Source of the DNA: Streptomyces megasporus | GTDB taxonomy: Bacteria; Actinomycetota; Actinomycetes; Streptomycetales; Streptomycetaceae | Direction of reading: 5' to 3' | DNA length: 64,000 bases | Assembly: GCF_000718985.1 (NCBI RefSeq) | Contig: NZ_JODL01000022.1 | Location: forward strand, 17,990-81,989 | Shown here: positions 27,732 through 36,507 of the stretch, in pieces | Numbering within the stretch: the first letter of the stretch is position 1 | Layout of the letters: each line of letters begins with the position of its first letter | Notes under the pieces: model-generated | Seen by the model: the letters and a program-made list of their open reading frames with translations, nothing else | The model's database searches: none | What the model was told of the DNA's origin: nothing | Position numbers and translations under genes: made by a program

Positions 27732-28603
27732 CGGTTCGTCGGTGCTCCGGCGGTCGGCGATTCCTGGCCGGTCATCTCGACCGCGGCGGCCAAGGCGTCG
27801 GCGAGGGTGGCGCGGGTGAGGATGGTGGACAGGTCGATGCCCAACTGGGCGATGGTCTGCGCGATGGACGGGCGGACGCCGCTGATGAAGCAGTCCGCGC
27901 CCATCAGCCGGACCGCGTTGACGGTCTGCATCAGGTGCTGGGCGACGGCGGTGTCCACCGTCGGCACCCCGGTGATGTCGATGATCGCCACTCGGGCCTC
28001 GTGGGTCTGGATGGACTGGAGCAGGTTCTCCATCACCACCTGGGTGCGCGCGGTGTCCAGCGTGCCGATCAGCGGCACGGCCAGGATCTGCCTCCACAGG
28101 TGCACCACGGGCGTGGACATCTCCAGCAGTTGGCGGCTCTGCCGCTGGATGATCTCCTCCCGACGCTCGACGTAGGCGCTGAAGGAGAGCGCGGCGGCCT
28201 CGTCCAACAGCCTGTTGATCATCAGCGCTGCGGGGAACATCTCCCGCGGGTCGAGGTTGTCCCGTTGCACGGCCTCCAGCACGGCGTCCTTGAGGGCCAG
28301 GATGGCCAGGGACGTGGCTGTGGGGTTCGCGCCGCTGCGCTCCCTGCGCAAGGAGAGCTCCATCACCGCGTCGCGCAGGTCGTGGTGGGCGTCCACCACG
28401 CTCTCCATGCCGTGCTCGCTGTTGTTCAGCGCTCCGCCGAGCAGGACGATCAGGGAGTCGGCCTCCTCCCGGAGTTCCCCCTCGCCGATGTCGATGGCGG
28501 CCCGCTCCCGCTGCAGCTGGACCCACCGGTCGGCGATCTCGTCGCCGCGTTCCCGCAGCGCCCTGGTCAACCGGTCTCGCACGGCTGCTTCGCTGGCGTT
28601 CAC
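27728..28603 (-). CDS. rsbR: RsbR-like stressosome sensor
   Basis: A 291-residue protein. The helical N-terminal domain (about 1-145) has the size of the non-haem globin-like sensor of RsbR proteins. A short linker helix follows (IIQRQSRQLLEMSTPVVHLW), then a C-terminal STAS domain (about 165-280) with DITGVPTVDT, where threonine phosphoacceptors are expected. GTG follows GAGAGGG at 7 nt spacing. First gene of a five-gene overlapping operon. On the minus strand a GGGTAC at 28697-28702 is a possible stress-sigma -10, but no clear -35 partner is seen. Confidence 0.9.
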   Translation of the reverse strand: MNASEAAVRDRLTRALRERGDEIADRWVQLQRERAAIDIGEGELREEADSLIVLLGGALNNSEHGMESVVDAHHDLRDAVMELSLRRERSGANPTATSLAILALKDAVLEAVQRDNLDPREMFPAALMINRLLDEAAALSFSAYVERREEIIQRQSRQLLEMSTPVVHLWRQILAVPLIGTLDTARTQVVMENLLQSIQTHEARVAIIDITGVPTVDTAVAQHLMQTVNAVRLMGADCFISGVRPSIAQTIAQLGIDLSTILTRATLADALAAAVEMTGQESPTAGAPTNR

Positions 28604-28992
28604 CACAAGCCCTCTCACAGTCGTTCGTCGCCGGCCCACGCCCTTCGCCTCGGCGCCCGGCTGGATGTGCGGGGACGAGGAGCCGGCATCCAACCGGTAC
28701 CCATCGTCCCTTTTGTTGCTGTCCGGCAAATGTTAACAGCGGCCGGACGAGCCGGAGTGTGCCCCAACTCACGGCACGTCAGGCACCGATGACGCTCCCC
28801 GGCTTCCCGAGGCCTTCCCAGAAACCGGCGTCTGATGCGGATTCCGCGACGGTTTCCACGCGGCGACCGTGCCACCTCCCCACACTCTCCCCACCGACCA
28901 TCGCACACGGCCCTCCGCCACGGGCCTCCGGGCGGGGTTCCCCGACGGCCACCGGGTGCGCGTGCCGCGGGGACGAGGCGGGCACGACGCCC
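28604..28992. other. 389-bp intergenic region, rsbR leader and MarR 3' flank
   Basis: Holds the promoter region of the rsb operon (AT-richer stretch at 28711-28740 with TTTTGTTG and GTTAACA) and the downstream flank of the marR-type gene. No gene, hairpin or convincing promoter pair was recognised beyond the possible GGGTAC -10 on the minus strand. Confidence 0.4.
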
Positions 28993-29490
28993 CTACACCG
29001 GTGGTCCGCTCCCGTTCGTCCCCTCCCGACGCCACGGAACCACCCCGTCCACGACGCTCCGGAAACCCTCCAACCCCTCGACGAGCGCTTGGCGGGCGGC
29101 CGGGGACATCGCCGCTATGGCCGCCAGGAGGGCCTTCTCCCGCACCTCGCGCAACTCCCGCAGGTACGTTCTGCCCCGGTCGGTCAACCTCAGCTCCAGC
29201 TCCCGCCGACTCGCCGGGTTGGGCGCGCGCTCCACCAACCCGGCGGCCTGGAGTCGGTCGCACAGGCGGCTGACCGACGACGGGGCCGACCCCAACGCCT
29301 CGCCGAGCGTGCGCAGATTGATGCCCTCGTCGCGATCGAGGACGTACAGCACCCTCAACTGCGAGGCGGAGACGGGCACGGGCGACGCGGCCTCGCGCCC
29401 CCGCTCCCACAACACCTCCAGAAGCTCGGTCACCTCCGACGCCGCGCGCGCCGCGTCGTCGGGGCGACGCGGGGAGGGTTCGGGGTTCAC
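28993..29490 (-). CDS. MarR-family transcriptional regulator
   Basis: A 165-residue winged-helix protein. The MarR core shows as SQLRVLYVLDRDEGINLRTLGEALGS, the recognition helix SVSRLCDRLQAAGLV and the wing NPASRRELELRLTDRG, with dimerisation helices at both ends. GTG at VNPEPSP gives a normal MarR length; an ATG 81 bp upstream is an alternative. It lies between the rsb operon and the MEDS gene, so it might regulate either, but no operator is obvious. Confidence 0.87.
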   Translation of the reverse strand: MNPEPSPRRPDDAARAASEVTELLEVLWERGREAASPVPVSASQLRVLYVLDRDEGINLRTLGEALGSAPSSVSRLCDRLQAAGLVERAPNPASRRELELRLTDRGRTYLRELREVREKALLAAIAAMSPAARQALVEGLEGFRSVVDGVVPWRREGTNGSGPPV

Positions 29491-30228
29491 GCCCCCAACT
29501 GTGGCATTCCGCGTTCGCGTTGTCAGGCCGCGGACCGAACGGTGCACGCTGTCCCTTGTCGGTTTCTCCATATCACGGAAGACGGTCGCGGCACGGTGGA
29601 CGGATTCGGACGGATCCACAGCCGTGGCACACGCCCGCGCGATGCCCCCGCGGACCGCCGGACGCGGTCCGCTCCCCACCGAAGCGGTGCCTCGGGGCAT
29701 CCGCCGCGGGCCTGCCGCCGGCCGATCGCGCGACGACCGTACCCCGGCCCGGGCCCCTCACCTCGCCCGGACCACCCCGACCCGCCCGGTCGCCACGTCG
29801 GGCGACGACATCGACACCGACACCGGACACCCGGATACCGACACCGATGGTGGCCACCGCCGCCCCGCCACCCATCGGCCCCGCCGACACCGCATCCCGA
29901 GTCCGCTGTACTCTTCCCCCTGCGACCGGGCCGCCTCCCCCATCAGGCGCGGAGTACCTCGGCCCCCACATAACCGGAAGGCAGAGAATCGGTGTGCACA
30001 TGCCACACCGGGGCATCAGCACTTCCGGAGCAGAGTCGAGGACCGAGCGGAGGTGTTCACCGTCGTGCCGATGCCGGCGCCGTGCCGGCGCGTCCGGCGC
30101 GCCCGCGCCATCGCCGTGTGCGCCCCGGCGGCAGCCGACCCGCGTCCACCGTCGACCACGACACGCCCGTCCCCACACACGGACGATTCCCTCCCGCACG
30201 TCTTCGCCACTCCAGGGGTGGTCCCTCC
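29491..30228. other. 738-bp intergenic region with short repeats
   Basis: The longest gene-free stretch in the window. At 29806-29846 a cluster of repeated GACACCG/GACATCG units occurs. A bulged inverted repeat CCGATGGTGG / CCACCCATCGG follows around 29844-29879. The 3' part leads to the MEDS gene. Open frames here have non-coding composition. Confidence 0.45.
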
Positions 30229-31218
30229 GTGACCGAAAGCGAATACCCTCACACCGGGCGGGAAGACCCGGAGCCCTTCGTCCACTCCGCACTGTTCTGC
30301 CGAACCCTCGAGGAGTACCTCACGGGCGCGGCCGGTTTCGTCTCCACGGCCCTGCGGGCGGGCGAGCCCGTGCTCGTCGCCGTCCCCGGCCCCCGGCTGC
30401 GGCTGCTGCGCGAGCGCCTGGACTCCGACGCGCTCTCGGCCGACCATCTCACACTCGTGGACATGACCGACTTCGGCCGGAACCCCGGCCGCATCCTGGC
30501 CGGCTTCCGGGACTTCGCCGACCGGCACGCCGACCGTCCGGCCCGCATCGTGGGGGAACCCATCTGGGCGCGACGCTCCCCCGCCGAGATCGTCGAGGCC
30601 ACCCGGCACGAGGCGCTCGTCAACGCCGCCTTCACCGGCCGCGCCGCGACGGTCCTGTGCTTCTACGACGCCTTCGAGCTGCCCCGGTCCGTGTGCGACG
30701 GCGCGCGGCGCACCCATCCGGTCCTGTGGGAGAACGGCGTGGCGGGGACCAGTCCGGACTATGCCGGGCCCGCGGCCGTCAACGCGGACTGCGACGCCCT
30801 GGCCCTCGCTCCCCCGCCCGCGAACGCCCGCACCTTCGCGTTCGCCACCGGTGATCTGGGCGAGGTCCGCCACCACGCGGACACCTGGGCCCTGGAGGCC
30901 GGGCTGGACACCCCGCGCCGGGGCGACTTCGTCCTGGCGGTGGCCGAGGCCGCCGCCAACTCCCTCGCCCACGGCGGTGGACGCGGCACCCTGCGCCTGT
31001 GGGTCGACGGCTCGTCCTGCGTGGCCGAGGTCACCGACCACGGCCGGCTCACCGACCTGCTGGCCGGTCGCCGCCGTCCGACCCTGGACTCCGCCAACGG
31101 CGGACGCGGCCTGTGGATGATGCACCAGCTCTGCGACCTGGTCGAGACCCGCGCCACCCCCACGGGCCTGACCGTACGACTGCACCTGACCCGCCCGGCG
31201 GGCTCCGCCCGCGCCTGA
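30229..31218 (+). CDS. MEDS-domain anti-sigma regulatory protein (HATPase)
   Basis: A 329-residue protein. Residues ~15-185 match the MEDS sensor domain (DcmR-like: VHSALFCRTLEEYLTGAAGF ... RIVGEPIWARRSPAEI ... VLCFYDAFELP). Residues ~205-325 form a GHKL kinase domain (VAEAAANSLAHGGG N-box, DHGRLTD G1-like, GGRGLWMMHQLCD). This pairing is a known partner-switching class in which MEDS senses a small molecule and the kinase acts on a sigma factor or antagonist. GTG follows an AGGGG site. Confidence 0.9.
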   Translation: MTESEYPHTGREDPEPFVHSALFCRTLEEYLTGAAGFVSTALRAGEPVLVAVPGPRLRLLRERLDSDALSADHLTLVDMTDFGRNPGRILAGFRDFADRHADRPARIVGEPIWARRSPAEIVEATRHEALVNAAFTGRAATVLCFYDAFELPRSVCDGARRTHPVLWENGVAGTSPDYAGPAAVNADCDALALAPPPANARTFAFATGDLGEVRHHADTWALEAGLDTPRRGDFVLAVAEAAANSLAHGGGRGTLRLWVDGSSCVAEVTDHGRLTDLLAGRRRPTLDSANGGRGLWMMHQLCDLVETRATPTGLTVRLHLTRPAGSARA

Positions 31219-31285
31219 CCGGACGGGTCCGGCGTGGCCGTCACCGGCCGACCCTCGTCGCCCCTCGTCGATCGAGGTGCGGGGG

Positions 31286-31924
31286 CTATTCGGGCCAAGC
31301 GGAGTTCCTGACGACCTCGACGAAGTCGCCGCGGACGAATCCGGGCACGTAGTGCGCGAGCACGTCGGCCTTGACGTTGCCGAACGTCGTCTCGGGGCGG
31401 TCCTTGACGCCCTCGGTGAACGCGGCCAGGATCCGGTTCTTGAAGTCCGGGCGGGGGTGGGCCTCCAGCACGGCCGCGCGCTGCTCGTCGGAGACCGCGT
31501 CGTAGCCGATGCCCAGGACGTCCAGTTCCACTCCCCGGGTGACCAGGGCGATCTCGGGGGCCATGTGCAGCGGGATCTCCGGCGTGGTGTGCAGGGCGAT
31601 CGCCGCCCAGACCCGGTCGGCCTCCTCGCCGGTGATGCCGTGGGCGTGCAGGAACCGCCGCGCCTCGTCGGCACCGTCGATCTCGAAACGCTGGTCGGTG
31701 CGGCGGAACCGCTCGGTCAGCCCCAGGTCGTGGAACATCGCTCCGACGTACAGCAACTCCGGATCGAACCGAAGTCCCTGTTCACGCCCGCGCAGCGATC
31801 CCCAGAGGAACACGCGCCGGGAGTGGTCGAACAACAGCGGCGAGGCCGCCTCACGGACCAGTTCGGTCGCCTCCCGCGCCAGGGCGCTGTCCGGGATCCG
31901 CACGCCCGCGATCGACTCGCTCAT
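31286..31924 (-). CDS. HD-domain hydrolase, cyanamide hydratase-like
   Basis: A 212-residue HD-superfamily protein. The metal site is made of HSRRVFLWG (first His), MFHDLGL (the HD pair) and later His/Asp (AIALHTTPEI, AHPRPDFKNR). The HSxRVFxWG and FHDLGLTxRF pattern resembles cyanamide hydratase/DDI2-type enzymes rather than GTP-cleaving HD proteins. ATG with GGAGAGA upstream. Divergent from a GlxA-type regulator, which probably controls it. Confidence 0.85.
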   Translation of the reverse strand: MSESIAGVRIPDSALAREATELVREAASPLLFDHSRRVFLWGSLRGREQGLRFDPELLYVGAMFHDLGLTERFRRTDQRFEIDGADEARRFLHAHGITGEEADRVWAAIALHTTPEIPLHMAPEIALVTRGVELDVLGIGYDAVSDEQRAAVLEAHPRPDFKNRILAAFTEGVKDRPETTFGNVKADVLAHYVPGFVRGDFVEVVRNSAWPE

Positions 31925-31936
31925 GCTCTCTCTCCA

Positions 31937-31981
31937 CTTCCTGGTCTTCCGGGCCTTCCAGGCCTTCCGGGTTTTCCGGGT
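31937..31981. repeat. Five 9-bp tandem repeats in the HD-gene leader
   Basis: Units CTTCCTGGT, CTTCCGGGC, CTTCCAGGC, CTTCCGGGT, TTTCCGGGT lie end to end, starting 12 bp upstream of the HD-gene start codon and within the divergent promoter region. Confidence 0.7.
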
Positions 31982-32064
31982 CTCGACCTGTCCGAACCTC
32001 CAGGGTCGCCGAGCACGTACCATGGCGCCATGTCCTTCCTGACAGAGAAACCACAGATTCGGAC

Positions 32065-33051
32065 ATGACGCATCGCGTGGGCTTCGTGGTGTTCGACGGT
32101 GTGACCCTGCTGGACGTCAGCGGCCCCGCGGAGGTCCTGCACCATGCGAGCCGGCTCGGCCACCCCTACGACCTGGTCCTGATCTCCGCACGCGGCGGGG
32201 AGGTCAGGACCTCGACCGGGATGCCGCTGAGCGGCACCGTGACGGCGGCCGAAGCCGGCCGGCTCGACACGGTGCTCGTGGCCGGAGGCGACCGCCTGAC
32301 CGAGCGACCGATGGACGCGGAGCTGCCGGCGACGGTCCGCACCGTGGTCACACGGGCGACGCGGGTCGCCTCGGTGTGCACCGGCGCTTTCGTCCTGGCC
32401 GAACTCGGCCTGCTCGACGGGCGCCGGGCGACCACTCACTGGCGGCACGCCGACGCGCTCGCCCGCCGCCACCCCCGGGTGCGCGTCGAACCGGACGCCA
32501 TCCACGTCCGGGACGGGCGGTTCGTCACCTCCGCGGGCATAAGCGCCGGCATCGACCTGGCCCTGGCCCTCGTCGAGGACGACCACGGAGCCGACGCGGC
32601 CCGCCGCATCGCACGCGAACTGGTCGTCTTCCTACGACGTCCGGGCGGACAGTCGCAGTTCACCACGGCCACCACCCCGCCCGCGCACAACGACCTGTTG
32701 CGCACCCTGATCGATTCCGTGCTGGCCGACCCGGCCGCCGATCACGGTCTGCCGTCCATGGCCCGCGCCGCGGCCGTCAGCCCCCGACACCTGACCCGGT
32801 TGTTCCACGCCGAGCTGGGCACCACCCCCGCCCGCTGGGTCGAGCGGGTCCGTCTCGACCACGCCCAACGGCTCCTCCTCGACGGGCACAGCGTCACCTC
32901 GGCGGCGCGGCACAGTGGGTTCGGCAGCGACGAGACCCTCCGCCGCGCCTTCGTCCGCCACCTCGGCGTCACCCCCACCGCCTACCGTCAACGCTTCGCC
33001 ACCACCGGCACGGTCCGGGCCTCCAGCGCCGCCGACCGCGCCGAGGCGTGA
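32065..33051 (+). CDS. GlxA-family AraC-type regulator (DJ-1/PfpI + HTH)
   Basis: A 328-residue regulator. Residues 1-185 are a DJ-1/PfpI class I glutamine-amidotransferase-like domain with the nucleophile-elbow Cys105 in VASVCTGAFVLA. Residues ~225-320 carry the AraC double helix-turn-helix (MARAAAVSPRHLTRLFHAEL and SVTSAARHSGFGSDETLRRAF). ATG start, 140 bp from the divergent HD hydrolase gene. It likely senses a small ligand and acts on that shared promoter. Confidence 0.92.
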   Translation: MTHRVGFVVFDGVTLLDVSGPAEVLHHASRLGHPYDLVLISARGGEVRTSTGMPLSGTVTAAEAGRLDTVLVAGGDRLTERPMDAELPATVRTVVTRATRVASVCTGAFVLAELGLLDGRRATTHWRHADALARRHPRVRVEPDAIHVRDGRFVTSAGISAGIDLALALVEDDHGADAARRIARELVVFLRRPGGQSQFTTATTPPAHNDLLRTLIDSVLADPAADHGLPSMARAAAVSPRHLTRLFHAELGTTPARWVERVRLDHAQRLLLDGHSVTSAARHSGFGSDETLRRAFVRHLGVTPTAYRQRFATTGTVRASSAADRAEA

Positions 33052-33075
33052 CCGCACGCCCCGGCGCGCCGAGCG

Positions 33076-33963
33076 TCAGCGACGCGCCTTCGGGGCCCGG
33101 ACCACCGCCACGGGGCAGGGCGCGTGGTGGAGGACGGCCTGACTGACCGACCCCAGCAGCAGCCCGGCGAACCCTCCGCGGCCCCGCGCCCCGACCACCA
33201 GCAACTGCGCTTCCTCGGCGGCCTCGATCAGCGCGGGACGGGTGTAGGCCTGCACCAGACGGCGGTGCACGGTGACGTCGGGGTACTTCGCCTGCCAGCC
33301 GGACAGCGCCTCGGCCATCGTCCGCTCCTCCTCGTCCCGGAGCATCTCGACGTCGTAGACGAGGGGCAGCGGCTCGGCGGGGCTGCCGATCGGGCCGGTC
33401 CAGTTGTTCCAGGCGCGCAGGGCCACCAGGTCGACGCCTCGCAGCGACGCCTCGACGAACGCGAACTCCACCGCGGCCTCGCCCTCCGGGGAGCCGTCCA
33501 CTCCGAGCAGGACGTGCCCCTGGGGGTCGGGCCTGCCGCGCACCACCAGGACCGGGCAGCGGGCGTGCGCCGACAGGTGGACGGCGGTCGAGCCCAGCAG
33601 CAGACCGGTGAACCCGCCCAGCCCTCGGCTGCCGACCACGACCAGCGCGGCGTCGCGTGACTGCTTCTCCAGCACCGTCAGCGGCTCGCCGGTGACGAGG
33701 TCGCCGGCGACCTCGACCCCCGGTTCGGCGGTGCGCGCGTGCTCCACCGCCTCGGCCACCAGGCGTTCGGCCATGTTGCGCAGTCCGCCCTCGGGCGGGC
33801 CCGCCGGCGACGGCCCCAGCGGCACGTTCGCGACCGGCCACAGGAAGGCGTGCACCACCCGCAGCCCCACCCCGCGCAGCCGTGCCTCGCGGGCCGCGAC
33901 GGCCACCGCGTCCAGGCTCGATCGGGAGCCGTCCACTCCCACCACGACCGGTCCGTTCGCCAT
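33076..33963 (-). CDS. Universal stress protein, tandem UspA domains
   Basis: A 295-residue protein with two UspA domains. Each begins VVVGVDGS or VLLGVDGS and ends in the ATP-binding G-2x-G-9x-G(S/T) loop (GSRGLGGFTGLLLGST; GARGRGGFAGLLLGSV). So it is an ATP-binding Usp. A motif shared with another minus-strand promoter in this window lies ~146 bp upstream. Convergent with the GlxA-type gene. Confidence 0.92.
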   Translation of the reverse strand: MANGPVVVGVDGSRSSLDAVAVAAREARLRGVGLRVVHAFLWPVANVPLGPSPAGPPEGGLRNMAERLVAEAVEHARTAEPGVEVAGDLVTGEPLTVLEKQSRDAALVVVGSRGLGGFTGLLLGSTAVHLSAHARCPVLVVRGRPDPQGHVLLGVDGSPEGEAAVEFAFVEASLRGVDLVALRAWNNWTGPIGSPAEPLPLVYDVEMLRDEEERTMAEALSGWQAKYPDVTVHRRLVQAYTRPALIEAAEEAQLLVVGARGRGGFAGLLLGSVSQAVLHHAPCPVAVVRAPKARR

Positions 33964-34332
33964 GGTTCTCCTCTTTCCCGTCCTCGCCGCGCACGCCGCG
34001 CGCCATCCGCGTCTTCTCGTTCTTCCTCACCTTCCCGCCGTTCGCCTCCGCAGGCACAGGGCCGTTCGGCCCTGTTTCCGGCCTCGATCGCGTGAACCGC
34101 CGTATGAACCGCTTGGCACACTTTTCTTTGGTCCGGCGTCCACCTGCCGCGTTTCCGTCGCACGTCCGCGCGGTGTGGGGGTGGCCCGGGGCGCGCTCGC
34201 CGCGATACTGGGTTCCTCCCGACAGCGCGACAACTCCCGGGGACGGAATCACCCGTTCCCTGATGCCCGGTCAGTAGAGTCGGCGGCGGACCACCGGAGC
34301 CGCCGGAGCCGCCGATCCTCCCGGAGGTAGTC
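33964..34332. other. 369-bp divergent region between usp and dhaK
   Basis: Contains the shared 19-nt motif for the usp side, an imperfect inverted repeat around 34239-34260 (GGGGACGG / CCGTTCCC) and a TAGAGT (34275-34280) that could be a dhaK -10. No gene is seen. Confidence 0.4.
34109..34128 (-). promoter_or_regulatory. Motif shared with 42025-42044 (usp side)
   Basis: Plus-strand CCGCTTGGCACACTTTTCT recurs almost exactly at 42025, again upstream of a minus-strand gene. Distance to the usp start is ~146 bp. Regulator unknown. Confidence 0.5.
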
Positions 34333-35325
34333 ATGAAGATGCTGATCAACGTGCCGGAGACAGTGGTGGCGGACGCCCTGCGCGGCATGGCCGCCACCCA
34401 TCCGGATCTGACGGTCGACGTCGAGCGTCGGATCGTGTTGCGCCGGGACGCGCCGGTGGCGGACAAGGTGGGCCTGGTCTCCGGGGGCGGGTCGGGGCAC
34501 GAGCCGCTGCACGGCGGGTTCGTCGGTCCGGGGATGTTGGACGCCGCCTGTCCGGGCGAGGTGTTCACCTCTCCCGTTCCGGATCAGATGGCGCGGGCGG
34601 CGGCGGCCGTGGACAGCGGTCGGGGTGTGCTGTTCATCGTCAAGAACTACACGGGTGACGTGCTCAACTTCGACATGGCCGCCGAGTTGGCCGAGGACGA
34701 GGGCGTGCAGGTCGCCAAGGTGCTGGTCGACGACGACGTGGCGGTGAGCGGCAGTACCTACACCACGGGGCGGCGCGGCACGGGCGCCACGCTGTTCGTG
34801 GAGAAGCTGGCGGGCGCGGCGGCCGAGGAGGGCGCTCCGTTGGAGCGGGTGGAGGCGATCGCCCGGCGGGTCAACGAGTCCTCCCGCAGTTTCGGCGTCG
34901 CGCTGGGCGCCCCCACGACCCCGGCCAAGGGCGGTCCCACCTTCGATCTGCCGGCCGGGGAGTTGGAGCTGGGCATCGGCATCCACGGCGAGCCGGGGCG
35001 CGAGCGGCGCGGCATGATGACCTCCGGGGAGATCGCCGATTTCGCGGTGGACGCGGTGTTGGAGGATCTGCGTCCGGAGGGGCCGGTGCTGGCGTTGATC
35101 AACGGCATGGGCGCCACCCCGTTGTTGGAGCTGTACGGGTTCGCCGCCGAGGTGCACCGTGTGCTGGCCGAGCGTGGTGTGCCCGTGGCCCGTGCGCTCG
35201 TCGGCAACTACGTCACCTCGCTCGACATGGCCGGCTGTTCGGTGACGTTGTGCCGGGCCGACGAGGAGCTGCTGCGGCTGTGGGACGCGCCGGTGCGCAC
35301 CCCCGGGTTGCGCTGGGGCATGTGA
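34333..35325 (+). CDS. dhaK: Dihydroxyacetone kinase subunit DhaK
   Basis: A 330-residue substrate-binding subunit of the PTS-dependent dihydroxyacetone kinase. His218 in IGIHGEPG is the residue that binds dihydroxyacetone covalently in E. coli DhaK and lies at the same number. The SGGGSGHEP loop (50-58) is also conserved. With DhaL it converts dihydroxyacetone to dihydroxyacetone phosphate. ATG after CCGGAGG. First of three genes. Confidence 0.95.
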   Translation: MKMLINVPETVVADALRGMAATHPDLTVDVERRIVLRRDAPVADKVGLVSGGGSGHEPLHGGFVGPGMLDAACPGEVFTSPVPDQMARAAAAVDSGRGVLFIVKNYTGDVLNFDMAAELAEDEGVQVAKVLVDDDVAVSGSTYTTGRRGTGATLFVEKLAGAAAEEGAPLERVEAIARRVNESSRSFGVALGAPTTPAKGGPTFDLPAGELELGIGIHGEPGRERRGMMTSGEIADFAVDAVLEDLRPEGPVLALINGMGATPLLELYGFAAEVHRVLAERGVPVARALVGNYVTSLDMAGCSVTLCRADEELLRLWDAPVRTPGLRWGM

Positions 35326-35381
35326 GGCGGGCGCCCGGGCAGGAGCACCGGAGTCCGAGGACACCGACAGAGGGGACCGTG

Positions 35382-36029
35382 GTGACCGTCGCACTGGACG
35401 CCGATTTCTTCCACCGCTGGATGTCCGCGGTCTCGGCCGCCGTGGACCGGGAGGCCCAGCGGTTGACCGAGCTGGACTCCGCCATCGGCGACGCCGATCA
35501 CGGTTCCAATCTGCGGCGTGGTTTCGCCGCCGCCGTCGCCTCCCTGGACGAGGAGAGGCCCGACACGCCCGGGGCGGTGCTCGCCCTTGCCGGCCGCCGG
35601 TTGATCTCCACTGTCGGCGGCGCCTCGGGCCCGCTGTACGGGACGCTGCTGCGGCGCGCGGGCAAGGCCCTGGGCGACGCCGGGACGGTGGACGCCGCGC
35701 GGCTGAGGGAGGCCCTGCGGACGGGGGTGGACGCGGTGGCGCAGTTGGGTTCGGCGGCGCCGGGCGACAAGACGATGTTGGACGCGCTGTATCCGGCGGT
35801 CGAGGCGTTGGGCGAGTCGGGCGAGGACTTCGAGGCGGCGCGCGGGGCCGCCGAGGAGGGCGCGTCCGCCACCGTGCCGATGCTCGCCCGCCGGGGGCGG
35901 GCGAGTTATCTGGGTGAGCGCAGCATCGGGCATCAGGACCCCGGCGCCACCTCGTCCGCGCTGCTCTTCGCCGCGCTCGCCGACACCGCCGGGGCCGTGG
36001 CGTCCGGTGACGACGGGGAGGCGGCGTGA
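35382..36029 (+). CDS. dhaL: Dihydroxyacetone kinase subunit DhaL
   Basis: A 215-residue ADP-binding subunit. The metal-chelating Asp cluster is IGDADHGSNL (residues 35-44), and the nucleotide loop GGASGPLYG and PGDKTMLDAL follow. Bound ADP is rephosphorylated by DhaM. Two GTG codons are adjacent; the second has AGAGGGG 6 nt upstream and was chosen. Confidence 0.94.
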   Translation: MTVALDADFFHRWMSAVSAAVDREAQRLTELDSAIGDADHGSNLRRGFAAAVASLDEERPDTPGAVLALAGRRLISTVGGASGPLYGTLLRRAGKALGDAGTVDAARLREALRTGVDAVAQLGSAAPGDKTMLDALYPAVEALGESGEDFEAARGAAEEGASATVPMLARRGRASYLGERSIGHQDPGATSSALLFAALADTAGAVASGDDGEAA

Positions 36030-36445
36030 GCGCGGATCGGGAGGAGAGGCCGCTGGTCGGTGTCGTGCTGGTCTCGCACAGCAGGCAGGTGGCCGAGGCG
36101 GTGGCCCACATGGCTCACGGTCTCGCCTCCGGTGGCCCTTCGGTCCCGGTGGCGCCGGCCGGGGGCACCGGGGAGGGCGGGCTGGGCACCAGTTCGGAGC
36201 TGATCATCGAGGCGGCGCGCCGGGTGGATCGGGGTGCGGGCGTCGCGGTGCTGGCGGATCTGGGCAGCGCGGTGTTGACCGTGCGGACGCTGCTCGTCGA
36301 GGGCGATCTTCCCGAGGGCGCCCGGCTGGTGGACGCCCCGTTCGTGGAGGGCGCGGTAGCGGCGGTGGTCACCGCCTCGACCGGGGCGGATCTGGAGGCG
36401 GTGGCGGCTGCCGCGACGGAGGCGTACGAGTACCGCAAGGCGTGA
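36026..36445 (+). CDS. dhaM: PTS EIIA component DhaM
   Basis: A 139-residue EIIA(mannose)-fold protein. The phosphorylated His is His18 in VLVSHSRQVAEA. Only the EIIA domain is present, as in the short DhaM form, so it must receive phosphate from general EI/HPr. GTG overlaps the dhaL stop as GTGA. Confidence 0.93.
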   Translation: MSADREERPLVGVVLVSHSRQVAEAVAHMAHGLASGGPSVPVAPAGGTGEGGLGTSSELIIEAARRVDRGAGVAVLADLGSAVLTVRTLLVEGDLPEGARLVDAPFVEGAVAAVVTASTGADLEAVAAAATEAYEYRKA

Positions 36446-36507
36446 GCGGGCCGCGTCCCGCGTGCCCCCGGCGGGCGGGCGGACACCGGGTGCCGGATAA
36501 TGCCGGC

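Noticed and set aside
28697..28702. Stress-sigma promoter for the rsb operon from GGGTAC on the minus strand
   Set aside because: GGGTAC fits the -10 but no GNNT/GTTT -35 at 14-16 nt is found, and the site is part of a GGTACC palindrome; kept only as a note.
30071..30232. A 53-codon small ORF whose stop overlaps the MEDS gene start
   Set aside because: The overlap is tempting, but there is no ribosome site, the composition is Pro/Arg/Thr-rich and non-coding, and no homologue is recognised.
34109..34128. TGGCAC-n-TTTTC as a sigma-54 promoter
   Set aside because: The element resembles a -24/-12 site only loosely, lies in the wrong orientation for a plus gene, and Streptomyces lack sigma-54.
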